Translations under genes and position numbers: made by a program
Notes under the pieces: model-generated
The model's input: only the letters and a program-made list of their open reading frames with translations
Database searches by the model: none
Told to the model about the DNA's origin: nothing
Assembly: GCF_013170705.1 (NCBI RefSeq)
Contig: NZ_CP033334.1
Location: 2,581,501-2,645,500, forward strand
DNA: 64,000 nt
Source of the DNA: Mesorhizobium loti
GTDB taxonomy: Bacteria > Pseudomonadota > Alphaproteobacteria > Rhizobiales > Rhizobiaceae
Direction: 5' to 3'
Shown: in pieces, positions 62,850 to 64,000 of the stretch
Numbering within the stretch: position 1 is the first letter of the stretch
Layout of the letters: the number at the start of each line of letters is the position of its first letter

Positions 62850-64000
62850 TCAGATTGCCTTCGCCGGTTTGCGCATTGCCGAATAGGTCAGCAGCATCGA
62901 CGCGAGATAGAGCAACAGGAAGACGACATTGAGCGACAGCACCAGCTTCGACGTATCGGAGATGGTGGTCAGCACATAGGTCAAAAGCAGCGCCTTCAGT
63001 GCGGCGAGCAGGCCCAGATTGAGCGCCCGTACCAGCGTCTGGCCGCGCGCGAAGAGGAGTTCGGCCTGGTATTCGACCAGATTGCGCAGCCCCGGAACGC
63101 AGATCGCCAGCGCCACCAGCGGCGCGGCCTCGGAGACATTCCTGCCAAGCGCGTTGGGGAAGAAGTGCAGCACGATGCCAAGCACCAGCAGCGCCAGCGT
63201 CGAAACGAGGAAGACGCCCCCTTCGATGCCGCTCTTGACCGTCAGCCGCGACAACAGGTCCGGCGCGCGCATCATGCGCTGCACCAGCATCATGGAGAAG
63301 GTGCGGATCGGGATCGCGGTCAGGTCGACCAGCCGCATGATGATGGCATAGATACCGGCCAGATGCGGGCCGCCGATCGCCAGCACCAGCAGCTTGTCGA
63401 ATTCCGATTGCAGATAAAACAGCACTTCGGCGCCGGCGACATAGATGGAATCGGCAAGCCGCCGCAGATAAAGCGCGATGCGCAGCCGCAGTCTTTGGCG
63501 CGGATAGAACCAGCCGAAGGCCAGTAGCAGCGAGGCGGTATTGGCGCCGATATAGAACCACGACCACGCCCAGATGCTGTGCTGCGCCGAGATCATGAAC
63601 AGCACCGCGCCAAGCGCCCGCAGCGCCGTCGCCAGGATTGCCAGCACGGCGGCACGGCCGAACTTGCCCAGCCCGTTGTTGACGATCAGGGCCACCTCCA
63701 CCGGCCGCCACAACAGCGCTTCGGCGAACACGATCGCCGAGAACACCGACAGAGGCACGGTGCCGGCGAAGAAGATCAGGTAGACGCCGAACGAGGCCGC
63801 GGCCAGCAGCGGCAGCGAGACGATGCCGAGCAGCAGGAAGCCGGCGGTGAAGGTGCCGATCAGGTTGGGGCGGATGGTGGCGGTGCGATAGAGCGCCGAG
63901 ATGAAACCGAAGGCCAGGATCCGCGACAGCATCACGCCGGCCGCCGAAGCGGTGGCGAACATGCCGAACTCGGAGATCGACAAGGTGTTGGCGAGCGCGA
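62850..64000 (-). CDS. polysaccharide flippase/Wzx-like membrane protein (partial, 5' end outside window)
   Basis: At least 383 residues, running off the right edge on the minus strand (reading ALANTLSISEFGMFATASAA at the boundary). It has many membrane helices, for example FGVYLIFFAGTVPLSVFSAI, SLLLAFGWFYPRQRLRLRIA and VKSGIEGGVFLVSTLALLVL. The motif SISEFGMFATASAAGVMLSR fits the polysaccharide-export (MATE/Wzx) family. It should move lipid-linked repeat units across the inner membrane. The start codon lies beyond 64000. Confidence 0.8.
   Translation of the reverse strand, partial: ALANTLSISEFGMFATASAAGVMLSRILAFGFISALYRTATIRPNLIGTFTAGFLLLGIVSLPLLAAASFGVYLIFFAGTVPLSVFSAIVFAEALLWRPVEVALIVNNGLGKFGRAAVLAILATALRALGAVLFMISAQHSIWAWSWFYIGANTASLLLAFGWFYPRQRLRLRIALYLRRLADSIYVAGAEVLFYLQSEFDKLLVLAIGGPHLAGIYAIIMRLVDLTAIPIRTFSMMLVQRMMRAPDLLSRLTVKSGIEGGVFLVSTLALLVLGIVLHFFPNALGRNVSEAAPLVALAICVPGLRNLVEYQAELLFARGQTLVRALNLGLLAALKALLLTYVLTTISDTSKLVLSLNVVFLLLYLASMLLTYSAMRKPAKAI

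Overview
The window looks like a chromosomal segment of a high-GC alphaproteobacterium of the order Hyphomicrobiales, most like Mesorhizobium. The reasons are the DUF2948-murA-small protein gene order at the left end, the composition, the Tad pilus gene set and a CtrA-type box in the pilin promoter. No rRNA, CRISPR array, integrase or intact insertion sequence is visible. One tRNA gene, tRNA-Thr(GGT), is present.

Left end (1-7.9 kb): core genes (DUF2948 protein, murA, a small basic protein, tRNA-Thr) are followed by a short accessory stretch. That stretch holds a P-loop kinase-like gene and a frameshifted aldo/keto reductase-like remnant. It is bounded by the 3' end of the tRNA and an imperfect copy of it near 4261, which reads as the scar of a tRNA-targeted element. 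Then come a membrane protein with an eroded GGDEF domain, an anchored nuclease-like protein, a lipoprotein of the PBP-activator type and a small secreted cysteine-rich protein.

7.9-23.9 kb is an adhesin secretion locus. It encodes a 2972-residue calcium-binding repeat adhesin with near-identical 726-bp and 786-bp tandem repeats. A divergent LapG-like periplasmic cysteine protease and a type I secretion operon (TolC, ABC transporter, HlyD) accompany it. The last gene of that operon encodes a ribbon-helix-helix protein with a PAS-like tail. Together they suggest a Lap-type surface adhesin that is held at, or released from, the cell surface by proteolysis.

24.9-38.8 kb is a complete-looking Tad (Flp) pilus locus built as two divergent operons. 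The minus operon runs three pilins, cpaB, cpaC, a small lipoprotein, TadG, two TadE-like proteins, cpaE, an L,D-transpeptidase and an anchored coiled-coil protein. The plus operon runs cpaF, tadB, tadC, tadD and cpaA. They share a 530-bp control region.

39-51 kb holds an isoprenylcysteine-methyltransferase-like membrane enzyme, a polytopic membrane protein and a DUF882/M15-type peptidase. Next is a catabolic module: an RpiR regulator and M20 deacylase facing a branched-chain-type ABC importer, with a divergent alpha/beta hydrolase. The regulator promoter and the importer/hydrolase promoter share a dyad motif.

51-57.4 kb holds a Tat-exported multicopper oxidase, a galactitol-type PTS permease (IIC, IIA, IIB), a divergent SAF-domain dehydrogenase and proC. 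The right end (57.5-64 kb) is an exopolysaccharide or surface-polysaccharide cluster: O-antigen-ligase/Wzy-like protein, GT2, GT4, WecG-type GT26, a DUF6492 protein and a flippase cut by the window edge.
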